From the NCBI GenBank assembly GCA_022819505.1, contig JAJEHD010000011.1, positions 62,001 to 126,000 of the forward strand: a stretch of 64,000 bases of DNA. Direction: 5' to 3'. The notes beneath the pieces were generated by a model. That model saw only the letters and a list, made by a program, of their open reading frames with translations. It was not told the DNA's origin and made no database searches. The translations under genes were made by a program, and so were the position numbers. Shown here piece by piece: positions 42,207-52,726 of this stretch; positions within the stretch are counted from its first letter, which is position 1, and each line of letters begins with the position of its first letter. Source of the stretch: Acidimicrobiia bacterium. Lineage in GTDB: Bacteria > Actinomycetota > Acidimicrobiia > Acidimicrobiales > Aldehydirespiratoraceae.

Positions 42207-45200
42207 CTAGCGGAAGTCGCGGCTGGGGAGGGTGGCTGGCAGCGCCAGCGGCGCCAGGTGTTCGGCGATGACGTTGACCACCCCCTCGTGGCGCTCCAGG
42301 CGGCCCCGGATCGTCAGCGCACGAGAGGTGAGGGCGATCCTGCGGAACCGGGCCTGGCAGCCCTTCGACACGATCACGTTGGTGAGGCCGGTCTCGTCTT
42401 CGAGGTTGATGAACATGGTGCCCCCGGCGGTCATGGGACGCTGGCGGTGCGACACCGTGCCGGCCACCTTCACCCGCCCGACCGGGTGAGTGTGAAGGTC
42501 CGCGGCGGCCACCACGCCCGCGGCGTCCAGTTCGGCCCGGTGGAAGCGGGTGGGATGGCCGTCAACGGCCACGCCGGTGGTCCACAGGTCGGCGGCGGCC
42601 TGCTCCTGGGGCGACATGGGCCGCAGCCTCGGCACCCTCGTTCCTGTCACCGCCCCGGGCAGGCGGCCCACGGCCGACTGGGCCGCCGCGCCGGCCGTCC
42701 AAAGAGCCTCGCGCCGGTCCAGGCCCAGCGAGTCGAACGTCCCGGCTGCGGCCAGCGCCTCCAGCACCGGCAGGTTCAGCGCCTGCTTCGAGGACATGGC
42801 CCGGACCAGATGCTCCATGGACTCATACGGGGCCTCTTCGGCTATGGCCGCGGCCAGCTCCGGGCCCACGCCCCGCACCGACGACAGGCCCAGGCGCACT
42901 GCGGTGCCGCCCGTCGAGGTCTCGCACCGCTCCAGCGTCGCCCCGTCGGTCGACAGGTTGATGTCGGGGCCGTGCACCACCACGCCGTGGCGGCGGGCGT
43001 CCTGGCACAGCGAGTGCGGCGAGTAGAAGCCCATCGGCTGAGCGTTCAACAGGGCCGCGCAGAACGCGGCCGGGTAGTGCCGCTTGATCCACGCCGAGGC
43101 GTACACCAGGTAGGCGAACGACACCGAGTGGCTCTCCGGGAACCCGTAGGTGGCGAAGGCCACCATCTTCAGCCAGATCTGCTCGCCCGCCTCCTCGCCG
43201 ATGCCCCGCTCGGCCATCCCGGCGAAGAACCGGCCCCGCAGCCGCTCCATGCGCTCCACCGACCGCTTGGCCCCCATGGCCCGTCGCAGCTCGTCGGACT
43301 CCGCCGGGGTGAACCCGGCCACGTCGATGGCCATCTGCATGAGCTGCTCCTGGAACAGCGGCACCCCCAGCGTCTTGGCCAGCGACCGCTCCAGCAGTGG
43401 ATGCAGGTAGGTGACCGGCTCCGCCCCGTTGCGGCGCCGGATGTAGGGATGCACCGAGCCGCCCTGGATCGGGCCGGGCCGGATCAGGGCCACCTCCACC
43501 ACCAGGTCGTAGAAGCCGCGGGGCCGCAGGCGGGGCAGGGTGGCCATCTGCGCCCTTGACTCCACCTGGAACACGCCCACCGAGTCGGCCTCGCACAGCA
43601 TGTCGTACACGGCCGGGTCCTGGGGCAGGGCGGCCAGGTCGATGTGCTCGCCGTGGGCCGAGGCCACTAGGTCCACCGCGTAGTGCAGCGCAGAGAGCAT
43701 TCCCAGCCCCAGCAGGTCGAACTTCACCAGGCCCACGGCGGCGCAGTCGTCCTTGTCCCACTGCAGCACCGACCGGTCGGCCATCGATGCCCACTCCACC
43801 GGGCACACCTCGGCGATGGGCCGGTCGCAGATCACCATCCCGCCCGGATGGATGCCTAGATGCCGTGGCCCTCCCTCGGCCCTCGCGGCCAGACCCAGCA
43901 CGTCGGCCGGGACGGCGCCGAGGTCCCGGTCAGCGGAGCCTGTGCCCGCGGCCGGCTCGCCCAGGCCGCCCCGGCGGTCCAGCGACTTGGCCCAGGCGTC
44001 CTGGCTGGCAGGGGGATGGCCCAGCGCCCGGGCCATGTCCCTCACCGCCGAGCGGGCCCGGTAGGCGATCACGTTGGCCACCAGCGCGGTGCGGTCCCGG
44101 CCGTAGCGGCCGTACACGTACTGGATCACCTCCTCGCGCCGGCCGCTCTCGATGTCGATGTCGATGTCGGGCGGCCCGTCCCGCTCGGGCGACAGGAACC
44201 GCTCGAACAGCAGACCCAGCGCGACGGAGTCCACGTTGGTGATGCCCAGCACGTAGCACACCGCCGAGTTGGCGGCCGACCCCCGGCCCTGGCAGTAGAT
44301 GTCGCGGCTGCGGCAGAACGACGTGATGTCCCACACCACCAGGAAGTAGCCCGGGAACCCGAGCCGCTCGATCATGTCCAACTCGTGCTCGACTTGGCGC
44401 CAGGCGCCCGGCACCCGCTCGGCTCTCGGCGGGCCGTAGCGGGCGGTGGCGCCCTCGGTGGCAAGACGGCGCAGGTAGGCAGCCTCGTCGAGGCCGTCGG
44501 GGCACGGGTACGGCGGCAACTCCGGGGCCACCAGCGACAGACTGAACGCGCACTCCCGGCCCAGCCGGGTCGCGGCCTCAACCGCGCCGGGGTAGCGGAT
44601 GAAGCGGCGGGCCTGCTCGGCGCCGGAGCGCAGGTGGGCCCCTCCCCAGGCGCCGAGCCAGCCGTCGTGGTCGTCGAGGTCGCGCCGGTCACCGACCGCG
44701 GCCAGGGCGTCGGCCAGTCGACGGTCGGCCGGGGTGGCGTAGCGCACCGCGTTGGCGCATACCGGCTGCACGCCCCGGCGCACCCCGAGCTCGGCCAGGG
44801 CGTCGTTGCGGTGGCTGTCCAGCGGGTCGCCGTGGTCCCAAAGCTCCACGAACACGTTGCCAGCACCGGCCGCACCGGTCAGCCGGTCCAGCTCGCGGGC
44901 CGCAGCCCCCGGTCCGTGATCGACCAGCGCCGAGGGCACCGCCCCGCCGTGCGCGCCGGTGAGGATCGCCCACCGGTCCCGATGGGCCGTGGCCGCCTCC
45001 AGGAAGTCCCCGGTCGACAGCCGGGGCTCGCCCTTGCGCCCGGCCATGTGAGCCCGGCTCACCAGTGTCCCCAGCGCCGCGTACCCGGCCGCGTCGCGGG
45101 CCAGCACCACCACCGAACGGCTCTGGTGGCGCCTGTCGGAGGGAAGGACGGAGCCCGACCGCCGGGACGAGCCGGGCGCATCCAGGGTTAGCTCGGTGCC

Positions 45201-45548
45201 GAACACCGTGGGCAGACCGGCATCGGTGGCGGCCTCGGCGAAGCGCACCACCCCGTAGAAGCCGTCCCGGTCGGTCAGCGCCAGGGCGTCGAGCTCGAGC
45301 CGGGACGCCTCGGCCACCAACTCCTCGGGGTTCGACGAGCCGTCCATGAAGCTGAACCGCGAGTGCGAGTGCAGCTCCGCATACGGCACCCGAGAGATTG
45401 ACGGCTCTCCGGATCGGCGGGTGGGCAGACCCCGGACCACGCCCGCGTCGGGGCGGCGCGCTCCATTCGACCGGGGCGGTGCGTCCGCCCGGTCCGACAG
45501 GCGGCGCTCCAGCTCCCGCCAGGGGATGATCGGGTTGTCGAACCCCAT
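42207..45548 (-). CDS. dnaE2: Error-prone DNA polymerase III alpha subunit
   Basis: A 1113-residue C-family polymerase of the DnaE2 (ImuC) type, the translesion polymerase of the SOS mutasome. The start MGFDNPIIPWRELERRL is typical of actinobacterial DnaE2. The PHP domain begins ELHSHSRFSFMDGSSNPEEL; the catalytic PDIDIDIES triad is near residue 460; the helix-hairpin-helix and OB-fold regions follow to the end. A LexA-type box and a TACGTT box lie just upstream, giving its own DNA-damage control although imuA and imuB stand upstream on the same strand. Confidence 0.95.
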   Translation of the reverse strand: MGFDNPIIPWRELERRLSDRADAPPRSNGARRPDAGVVRGLPTRRSGEPSISRVPYAELHSHSRFSFMDGSSNPEELVAEASRLELDALALTDRDGFYGVVRFAEAATDAGLPTVFGTELTLDAPGSSRRSGSVLPSDRRHQSRSVVVLARDAAGYAALGTLVSRAHMAGRKGEPRLSTGDFLEAATAHRDRWAILTGAHGGAVPSALVDHGPGAAARELDRLTGAAGAGNVFVELWDHGDPLDSHRNDALAELGVRRGVQPVCANAVRYATPADRRLADALAAVGDRRDLDDHDGWLGAWGGAHLRSGAEQARRFIRYPGAVEAATRLGRECAFSLSLVAPELPPYPCPDGLDEAAYLRRLATEGATARYGPPRAERVPGAWRQVEHELDMIERLGFPGYFLVVWDITSFCRSRDIYCQGRGSAANSAVCYVLGITNVDSVALGLLFERFLSPERDGPPDIDIDIESGRREEVIQYVYGRYGRDRTALVANVIAYRARSAVRDMARALGHPPASQDAWAKSLDRRGGLGEPAAGTGSADRDLGAVPADVLGLAARAEGGPRHLGIHPGGMVICDRPIAEVCPVEWASMADRSVLQWDKDDCAAVGLVKFDLLGLGMLSALHYAVDLVASAHGEHIDLAALPQDPAVYDMLCEADSVGVFQVESRAQMATLPRLRPRGFYDLVVEVALIRPGPIQGGSVHPYIRRRNGAEPVTYLHPLLERSLAKTLGVPLFQEQLMQMAIDVAGFTPAESDELRRAMGAKRSVERMERLRGRFFAGMAERGIGEEAGEQIWLKMVAFATYGFPESHSVSFAYLVYASAWIKRHYPAAFCAALLNAQPMGFYSPHSLCQDARRHGVVVHGPDINLSTDGATLERCETSTGGTAVRLGLSSVRGVGPELAAAIAEEAPYESMEHLVRAMSSKQALNLPVLEALAAAGTFDSLGLDRREALWTAGAAAQSAVGRLPGAVTGTRVPRLRPMSPQEQAAADLWTTGVAVDGHPTRFHRAELDAAGVVAAADLHTHPVGRVKVAGTVSHRQRPMTAGGTMFINLEDETGLTNVIVSKGCQARFRRIALTSRALTIRGRLERHEGVVNVIAEHLAPLALPATLPSRDFR

Positions 45549-45560
45549 CCCCCCGACCCT

Positions 45561-45582
45561 AACGTAAGCGAACATGTGTTCG
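45561..45582 (-). promoter_or_regulatory. LexA (SOS) box and -10 box of dnaE2
   Basis: CGAAC-ACAT-GTTCG (minus strand, 45582-45569) is a perfect CGAAC-N4-GTTCG palindrome, the actinobacterial LexA operator. TACGTT follows at 45566-45561, twelve bases before the ATG, so LexA would cover the promoter directly. Confidence 0.85.
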
Positions 45583-45642
45583 TTCGCCATCCCGGGAGTT
45601 GTGGGAATACACGACCCAAAACCGCCGGAATCTCGTGAGAAG

Positions 45643-47187
45643 TCAGTCGTAGGTGGCCTCGCGCTGCCAGCGACCGGACTCCAGCACGCAGAGGTGGGCT
45701 GAGCCGTCGTCGAGGACCAGTTGGAAGCGGGCCTGGCGGCGACGGGCGGACGGGCGCCACCAGCGCTCGTCCAGCGGCCACGGCCCGGCCCATGCGACGA
45801 CGGTCCGGCTGCGGCCTGTTGAGTCGGTGAGCTGCTGGGGCGGCGCACTCGCTTCACCCCGGCCGCTGACGGTGACTGGAGCGCCCCCGCAGTCGGTGAC
45901 CGTGATCGGCTCGGGCCGTGCCAGCACCACCGCGGGCGACGGCGCAGGCAGACGCCCCGGCCAGGGAGCCTCCGCGGCATTGGTCCTCTTCCCGGCCTTC
46001 TTGGCTCCCTTGGCCTTCTTGGGACTGGCCTCGGCTCCGGCCGCGTGTAGAGGCACCCGGCTACCGGTGTCGGCCGGGCGGCGCCCGCCGGCCAGGCGGG
46101 GAACAGTCACCGCCTCGGCACCCAGCAGACCCTGCACCCGGGCCACGGCTCGGGCGGCTCGCTCGTCGGCCTCACTCCGCTCTCCCCACATCCCCAGTTG
46201 ACGGCCGTCGGCCGGAGACACCACGCAGGGCGTCAGCCGGATGAGTGTGACCGGGCCGGTTGGACGCTCGGGCGACCGGTACCAGCCCTCGAGCTGCCAG
46301 CGGACCCGGTCGACGACGTCGGCCGCGCCGAAGCGGAGCTCGTGGCGCCAGCGGCGCCGGCTGGCATGGCCGCTGTCGGACTCGGCCTCGATGCCGACAC
46401 TCACGCAGTCCAGGCCGTCGCGGGCCAGCCGGCTCACCATGCCGTCGGCCAGCGCTCGGGCCATGAAAGCCACCGTCTCGATCCGGTCGGCGGGCGGGTC
46501 GATCTCAGCCTCGACACCGGCGTCCTCACCGGCGGCCTCAGCCTGCAGCGGGCGGTCGTCGAGCCCGCAGGCCAGCCGGTGGGCCACCAGTCCCGGCCAG
46601 CCGAAACGGCCCAGCACGTCGGCTTCGCTCAGCGCGGCCAGATCGCCCAGTGTCCGGATCCCCAACCGCCACAGCACGTCGAGGAGCGCTTCTGAGGCCT
46701 TCCCATCGGCGTGCAGCGGCGAGACCGGATCGGCCAGTGAGACCACCGGCAGGCCGGCCAGGAACCGTCGGCTCCGCTGGGGTGGCACAACCAGCACAGC
46801 CGCAGAGGCGGGTAGCCCGGCGCCGTGCCGCCCGGCGACAGCAGCCGGTCGAGCCGCGGACGTTCCGGGTGGGGCTGTGCGGGCGGCGATGCCGGCCGCA
46901 AAGAGACCGTCGGCCATGCCAACGCCGACTCTCGACGCTGATGGTGCAGCCTCAGCTGAGGCTTGAGCGACGAGTCCGGCCAGAGCCTGCTCCCCGCCGA
47001 AGTAGCGCGACGGTCCCCTCGCCCCGAACGCGTGCAGTCCGGGCCTCAACGCCTCTGACAGGGGAGTGAACTGCTCCAGCGCCGCAGCCACCGGTTCGCA
47101 ATCGCAAGCGTCGATGTCGCCAAGGTCCACCACGACCATCCGCGCCGGCGGTGCCTGAGGTCGGGGGAGTGACGGTTCGCGGGCCAT
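45643..47187 (-). CDS. imuB: ImuB, Y-family-like mutasome scaffold (shortened N-terminus)
   Basis: A 514-residue ImuB that bridges ImuA, DnaE2 and the sliding clamp. Recognisable parts are RPGLHAFGARGPSRYFGGEQAL, the HhH region RLGIRTLGDLAALSEADVLGRFG, the little-finger domain, the clamp-binding motif QLGMWG (330-335, compare QLPLWG in mycobacteria), a Lys-rich linker (KKAKGAKKAGKR) and the C-terminal domain ending HLCVLESGRWQREATYD. The first palm strand and part of the fingers, about 60 residues in other ImuBs, are absent: the protein starts with a Pro-rich leader and VVVDLGDIDACD. No catalytic acidic triad is seen, as normal for ImuB. Confidence 0.88.
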   Translation of the reverse strand: MAREPSLPRPQAPPARMVVVDLGDIDACDCEPVAAALEQFTPLSEALRPGLHAFGARGPSRYFGGEQALAGLVAQASAEAAPSASRVGVGMADGLFAAGIAARTAPPGTSAARPAAVAGRHGAGLPASAAVLVVPPQRSRRFLAGLPVVSLADPVSPLHADGKASEALLDVLWRLGIRTLGDLAALSEADVLGRFGWPGLVAHRLACGLDDRPLQAEAAGEDAGVEAEIDPPADRIETVAFMARALADGMVSRLARDGLDCVSVGIEAESDSGHASRRRWRHELRFGAADVVDRVRWQLEGWYRSPERPTGPVTLIRLTPCVVSPADGRQLGMWGERSEADERAARAVARVQGLLGAEAVTVPRLAGGRRPADTGSRVPLHAAGAEASPKKAKGAKKAGKRTNAAEAPWPGRLPAPSPAVVLARPEPITVTDCGGAPVTVSGRGEASAPPQQLTDSTGRSRTVVAWAGPWPLDERWWRPSARRRQARFQLVLDDGSAHLCVLESGRWQREATYD

Positions 47188-47206
47188 CGGTAGTGTCGGG
47201 CGACAG

Positions 47207-47944
47207 CTAGCCCGCTCGACGTTCTCTGACCTCTTCGAAGCAGCGGCCGAATTCGGAGGCCTGGCCCGGCTCCGCACAGGCCACCCGGCCGTCGGTGGAG
47301 GGCAGCCACATCAGCATCCGTCGGGGACGGGACGCCGCGCCCCGTCCCTCGACGATGACCTCGGCCTGACGGGCCAGCAGCCGCCCGTGCCCGTCGTCGA
47401 TGCCCGTCCACCGCGTCTGCTCGATCATCAAGCGGACCTCCGGCACCAGACCAGCCGCGAGGTCCGTTGGAATACTGCCGAGAGCACAGATCAGAGAGGT
47501 GCCGTGCTCGCGCATCCGGGCCAGCAGCCGTCGCGCCGTCGCACCCGCCACCCTGATCCCAGGTCCCATCAGCACAAGGTCGAAGCCACCCACTGTTGCG
47601 CCCAGCACATCAGCCGCGGCGCTGTAGTCCCGGCCTCCCGCTGACAGGTCCACCAGCGCCCAGCGCTCCAGGTCGACGCCCTTCTCGGCCAGCGCGGACA
47701 CTCCCAGGTCGGCCATCCCCACCGCGGCCACCCAGCTGCCCCGCCGGGAGGCTTCGGCCGCCAGAGCCATCGCCAGCGTCATCGAGCCGTGGCCGCCGAC
47801 CGCGACCGCGGTACCCCGCCGGATGCTGCCCTCCGGCAACAACGCTGCCAGCGCCTCCTCTACAGGAAGCCGCCGCTCATGGGCCGCCCCCGCGGGCGCG
47901 TCGAGCCGGTCCGGTAGTGCCCGCGCCGTGGATGGGACCGCCAT
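47207..47944 (-). CDS. imuA: ImuA', RecA-like mutasome accessory protein
   Basis: A 245-residue RecA-fold protein of the ImuA' type, first gene of the mutasome cassette. The P-loop position reads AVGGHGSMTLAM, without the Walker lysine, so ATP use is doubtful. The pattern LPEGSIRRGTAVAVGG, WVAAVGMADLGVSALAEKGVDLERWALVD and the C-terminal MWLPSTDGRVACAEPGQ are typical. imuB starts 19 bp downstream. A SOS box and TATAAT directly precede the ATG. Confidence 0.87.
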   Translation of the reverse strand: MAVPSTARALPDRLDAPAGAAHERRLPVEEALAALLPEGSIRRGTAVAVGGHGSMTLAMALAAEASRRGSWVAAVGMADLGVSALAEKGVDLERWALVDLSAGGRDYSAAADVLGATVGGFDLVLMGPGIRVAGATARRLLARMREHGTSLICALGSIPTDLAAGLVPEVRLMIEQTRWTGIDDGHGRLLARQAEVIVEGRGAASRPRRMLMWLPSTDGRVACAEPGQASEFGRCFEEVRERRAG

Positions 47945-47950
47945 CCGCCC

Positions 47951-47970
47951 ATTATAAGAACATATGTTCG
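47951..47970 (-). promoter_or_regulatory. LexA (SOS) box and TATAAT of imuA
   Basis: CGAAC-ATAT-GTTCT (minus strand, 47970-47957; one base off the symmetric consensus) abuts a perfect TATAAT at 47956-47951. The ATG at 47944 is six bases after it, so transcription probably starts on the start codon. LexA bound here would block the promoter. Confidence 0.85.
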
Positions 47971-48016
47971 CTTCACACCAGCGGAATCACCGGCGGTCGT
48001 ATCCGGCCGGCACAGG

Positions 48017-48796
48017 TCAGGCTCGGGTTCTGACGGTTGACAGCCAGTCGAGGATGGTTCGGACCAGTTCGTCGGAGTGGCCGCGGTCGGTGAAGAGGTG
48101 GTCGGCCCCGGCCACGGTGTGCAGCGTGGCCGACCCGGCCTCGGCCAGGGCCTCGGTCTGGTCGGCGCCCACCACGGTGTCGGCCCCGGCCTGGACCACC
48201 AGCATGGGTCGGCCCAGCGATGCCGCGGCTGTGGCCACGTCGTGGCGGTGCAGATCGTCGAGGAAGTCCCGTCCCACCCTCACCGGCTTCGGGCCGATCC
48301 GAACTTCGCCCGAACCCTGCGAGCGGATCTGCTCCAGAGCCTCCTCGGAGAAGAGATGCTCCACATGGGCTACCGAGGCCGGCGACGCCACCGCCACCAC
48401 TTGCGCCACCGTGTGCAGGCGCGAGGCAGCCAGCACCGCGGCCGCCCCGCCGAGGCTGTGCCCCACCAGCACGCACGGCCCGGCCCCGCGCCGAATGAGG
48501 GCCACTGCGGCCGCGGTGATGTCGCTGACATTGGTGGCCACCGTGGTGTCGGCCAACTCGCCGCCGCTCTCCCCCAGTCCGGTGAAGTCGAAGGCCAGGG
48601 TCAGGTAGCCGCCCGCGGCCAGTCCCTTGGCGATGCGGGTGGTCGTGAACAGGTCCTTGGAGCACGTGAAGCAGTGGCACAGCAGAGCCGCTCCGATCAC
48701 AGAGGTGCCGTCACCGGGCCGGTGAAGCACCGCGGCCAGCCTGGCCCCGGCCCCGCCGGTGAACTCGAAGCTCTCAGTAGTGGATGCCACCGTCAT
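48017..48796 (-). CDS. Alpha/beta hydrolase
   Basis: A 259-residue hydrolase. The nucleophile elbow is G-H-S114-L-G-G, the oxyanion region CHCFTCSKD, the acid is in VQAGADTVV and the histidine in GADHLFTDRGH. FDFTGLGESGG is characteristic of the group that is often linked to OsmC redox proteins. It is divergent from the orphan binding protein (78 bp). Substrate unknown. Confidence 0.85.
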   Translation of the reverse strand: MTVASTTESFEFTGGAGARLAAVLHRPGDGTSVIGAALLCHCFTCSKDLFTTTRIAKGLAAGGYLTLAFDFTGLGESGGELADTTVATNVSDITAAAVALIRRGAGPCVLVGHSLGGAAAVLAASRLHTVAQVVAVASPASVAHVEHLFSEEALEQIRSQGSGEVRIGPKPVRVGRDFLDDLHRHDVATAAASLGRPMLVVQAGADTVVGADQTEALAEAGSATLHTVAGADHLFTDRGHSDELVRTILDWLSTVRTRA

Positions 48797-48860
48797 CGGC
48801 CCAAGAGTCGAATGCGGTGACCGCGTCCCATGCTGCGGCTACCGAAACAACCGCAAACGG

Positions 48861-48866
48861 TAGGGT
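48861..48866 (+). promoter_or_regulatory. -10-like box TAGGGT before the orphan binding-protein gene
   Basis: TAGGGT ends eight bases before the ATG at 48875 and no Shine-Dalgarno is present. It would allow a leaderless or nearly leaderless mRNA. Confidence 0.35.
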
Positions 48867-48874
48867 GGCGCCCC

Positions 48875-50926
48875 ATGACCGCAGCTCCCCGGATCGTGCT
48901 TCGCATTGTCCTAGTCCTCGCGGCGTCTTTCCTTGTCGCTTGCTCGGGCAGTCAGAGTACCGACGCCGCATTCACAGGCGATGGCCTGACGGTTGGCGAT
49001 GAAGCGGTCGGTGAGGCTGCACCGTCCGAGGATGTCGAGCCGTCCGAGGATGTTGCCCCGTCCGAGGATGCCTCCGTCGCTGAGGATTCAGCAGATGGTG
49101 TTGAGGATGTTGCTCCGTCCGAGGATGTCGAGCCGCCCGAGGATGCTCCGTCCGAGGATGCTGCTCCGAAGACGGATGTCGAGCCGCCCGAAGACGATGA
49201 CCCCGCCCCTCTCGTGGACCCCTTGACGGTGGAACGCCTCATGAGGAACGCGGAGCGGTTCGAGTACACGATCGGCACGCCCGGCGGCGCGCTCACCATC
49301 ACGACCATCTCCGATCCGCTCACCTTCAACCTGGCGATCTCCAACGACGCGTCGTCGTCGGGTGTGCTCGGATACCTGTTCGAGGGCCTCACCGAGACCT
49401 CGTGGCTCAACGACGAGGTGGAGCCGGCACTGGCCGAGTCCTGGGAGCACTCCGACGACGGCCTGACGTGGACCTTCCACCTGCGCCGCGACGTCGCCTG
49501 GCACGACGGCGAGCCCTTCACCGCCGCCGATGTGGACTTCACGTTCAACCGGATCATCTACAACGACGACATTCCCGCCAGCAGCCGTTCAACGTTCGAG
49601 TTCCGGTACCTCGACGACAGCGGCGAATGGCAGGTGGACCAGATGGACGTGGCCGTGATCGACGACTACACCGTCGAGTTCACCCTGCCGGTGCCCTTCG
49701 CCCCCTTCCTGCGTTCGATGGGCACGGCCATCTACCCGCGCCACATCCTCGAGCCCCACGTCGACGACGGCACCTTCGCCGAGACCTGGGGCATCGACAC
49801 CGACCCGGCCGAGATCATCGGCACCGGCCCCTTCACCATCGCCGGCTACGAGCCGGGCGAGCGAGTCGTGATGGCTCGCAACCCCGACTACTGGCTGACC
49901 GACGATGCCGGCAACCGCCTGCCGTACCTCGACCGGATCGTCCACAACATCGTCGAGGACCTGGAAGCCGAACTCGAGGGCTTCATTGCGGGCGAGTCGG
50001 ATGTCCATGGGCTGCTGGGTGAGGAGTACTACCAACTTGAGCCGCTGCAGGAGCGGGACAACTTCACCATCCACCGCCGCGGCCCGACCTTCGGCACGAC
50101 CTTCCTCTCGTTCAACGTCAACCCCGGCGTCAGCCCCGACACCGGCCAGCCGTATGTCGATGCCCGCAAGCTGGGCTGGTTCGGCAACGTGGAGTTCCGC
50201 CGGGCGGTGGCCCACAGCGTCGACAGGGACGCCATCATCAACGGCGTGCAGTACGGCCTCGCCTACCCCCAGTGGTCCTCCGTAAGCCCGGCGGCCGGCG
50301 CCTTCCACAACCCGGACGTCAGGACCTACCCCTACGACCTGGACAGGGCCAACGAGATCCTCGACGGCCTCGGCTGGACCGACACCGACGGTGACGGCAT
50401 CCGCGAGGACTCCAACGGCAATGCGATCGAGTTCAGCCTGGTTACCAACACCGGGAACCTCGTGCGCCAGGAGGTCACTCAGATCATCCAGCAGGGAATG
50501 GAGGCCATCGGGCTGAAGGTGGACTACCAGGCGATCGACTTCGGCGTGCTCGTCGAGCAGCTGACCAGCACCTACGACTGGGAGGCCATGGTCATCGGCT
50601 TCACCGGCGGCCCCGACCCCTACAGCGGGATCGGTTTCTGGCACAGCACGGCCGACCTGCACCTGTGGTACCCCAACCAGCCGGAGCCGGCCACCGACTG
50701 GGAGGCCCAGATAGACGAGCTGTACATCATGGGAAGCCGGGAGCTCGATCCCGAGGCGCGAGTGGAGCACTACTGGAAGGCCCAGGAGATCGCAGCCGAG
50801 AACGTGCCCGTCATCTACACGTCGCAGACCGAGCGGCTCACCGCCGCACGCAACGTCTTCGGCAACGCCACGCCCACCCTGTACGCGCTCTGGGACATCC
50901 GCTACCTGTACCGGACCGACCAGTAG
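48875..50926 (+). CDS. Orphan ABC substrate-binding lipoprotein (family 5) with PSED repeats
   Basis: A 683-residue peptide-type binding lipoprotein. The lipobox is FLVAC (C23). Residues about 50-110 are PSEDVE/PSEDVA/PPEDA repeats forming an acidic stalk. The family 5 domain follows with LAESWEHSDDGLTWTFHLRRDVAWHDGEPFTAADVDFTFNR, GTGPFTIAGYEPGERVVMARNPDYW and RRAVAHSVDRDAIINGVQYG. No permease or ATPase is adjacent, so it must use a transporter encoded elsewhere, possibly the Dpp-type system at 34139-39688. A D-aminoacylase family gene follows 52 bp later. Confidence 0.88.
   Translation: MTAAPRIVLRIVLVLAASFLVACSGSQSTDAAFTGDGLTVGDEAVGEAAPSEDVEPSEDVAPSEDASVAEDSADGVEDVAPSEDVEPPEDAPSEDAAPKTDVEPPEDDDPAPLVDPLTVERLMRNAERFEYTIGTPGGALTITTISDPLTFNLAISNDASSSGVLGYLFEGLTETSWLNDEVEPALAESWEHSDDGLTWTFHLRRDVAWHDGEPFTAADVDFTFNRIIYNDDIPASSRSTFEFRYLDDSGEWQVDQMDVAVIDDYTVEFTLPVPFAPFLRSMGTAIYPRHILEPHVDDGTFAETWGIDTDPAEIIGTGPFTIAGYEPGERVVMARNPDYWLTDDAGNRLPYLDRIVHNIVEDLEAELEGFIAGESDVHGLLGEEYYQLEPLQERDNFTIHRRGPTFGTTFLSFNVNPGVSPDTGQPYVDARKLGWFGNVEFRRAVAHSVDRDAIINGVQYGLAYPQWSSVSPAAGAFHNPDVRTYPYDLDRANEILDGLGWTDTDGDGIREDSNGNAIEFSLVTNTGNLVRQEVTQIIQQGMEAIGLKVDYQAIDFGVLVEQLTSTYDWEAMVIGFTGGPDPYSGIGFWHSTADLHLWYPNQPEPATDWEAQIDELYIMGSRELDPEARVEHYWKAQEIAAENVPVIYTSQTERLTAARNVFGNATPTLYALWDIRYLYRTDQ
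49022..49200 (+). repeat. Coding minisatellite, 15/18-bp units (CCGTCCGAGGATG...)
   Basis: About eight degenerate in-frame units of 15 or 18 bp beginning CCGTCCGAGGATG or CCGCCCGAGGATG encode the PSED/PPED stalk. Units differ by whole codons, as expected if slippage changes stalk length without changing the frame. Confidence 0.75.
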
Positions 50927-50965
50927 GGAGCGGGCACCGGCCTGCCGAGGCCTGCCCGGGCCGCG

Positions 50966-50971
50966 TACAGT
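50966..50971 (+). promoter_or_regulatory. -10 box TACAGT for leaderless D-aminoacylase-family mRNA
   Basis: TACAGT ends seven bases before the ATG at 50979 and no ribosome site lies between. A GC-rich hairpin-prone stretch (GGGCA...TGCCC) precedes it and may end the binding-protein transcript. Confidence 0.45.
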
Positions 50972-50978
50972 TCACCCC

Positions 50979-52721
<1,743 letters not shown>

Positions 52722-52726
52722 GCACC

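Noticed and set aside
49022..49200. Possible CRISPR-like repeat array
   Set aside because: Units are 15-18 bp without unique spacers and stay in frame in a lipoprotein gene; they encode a stalk.
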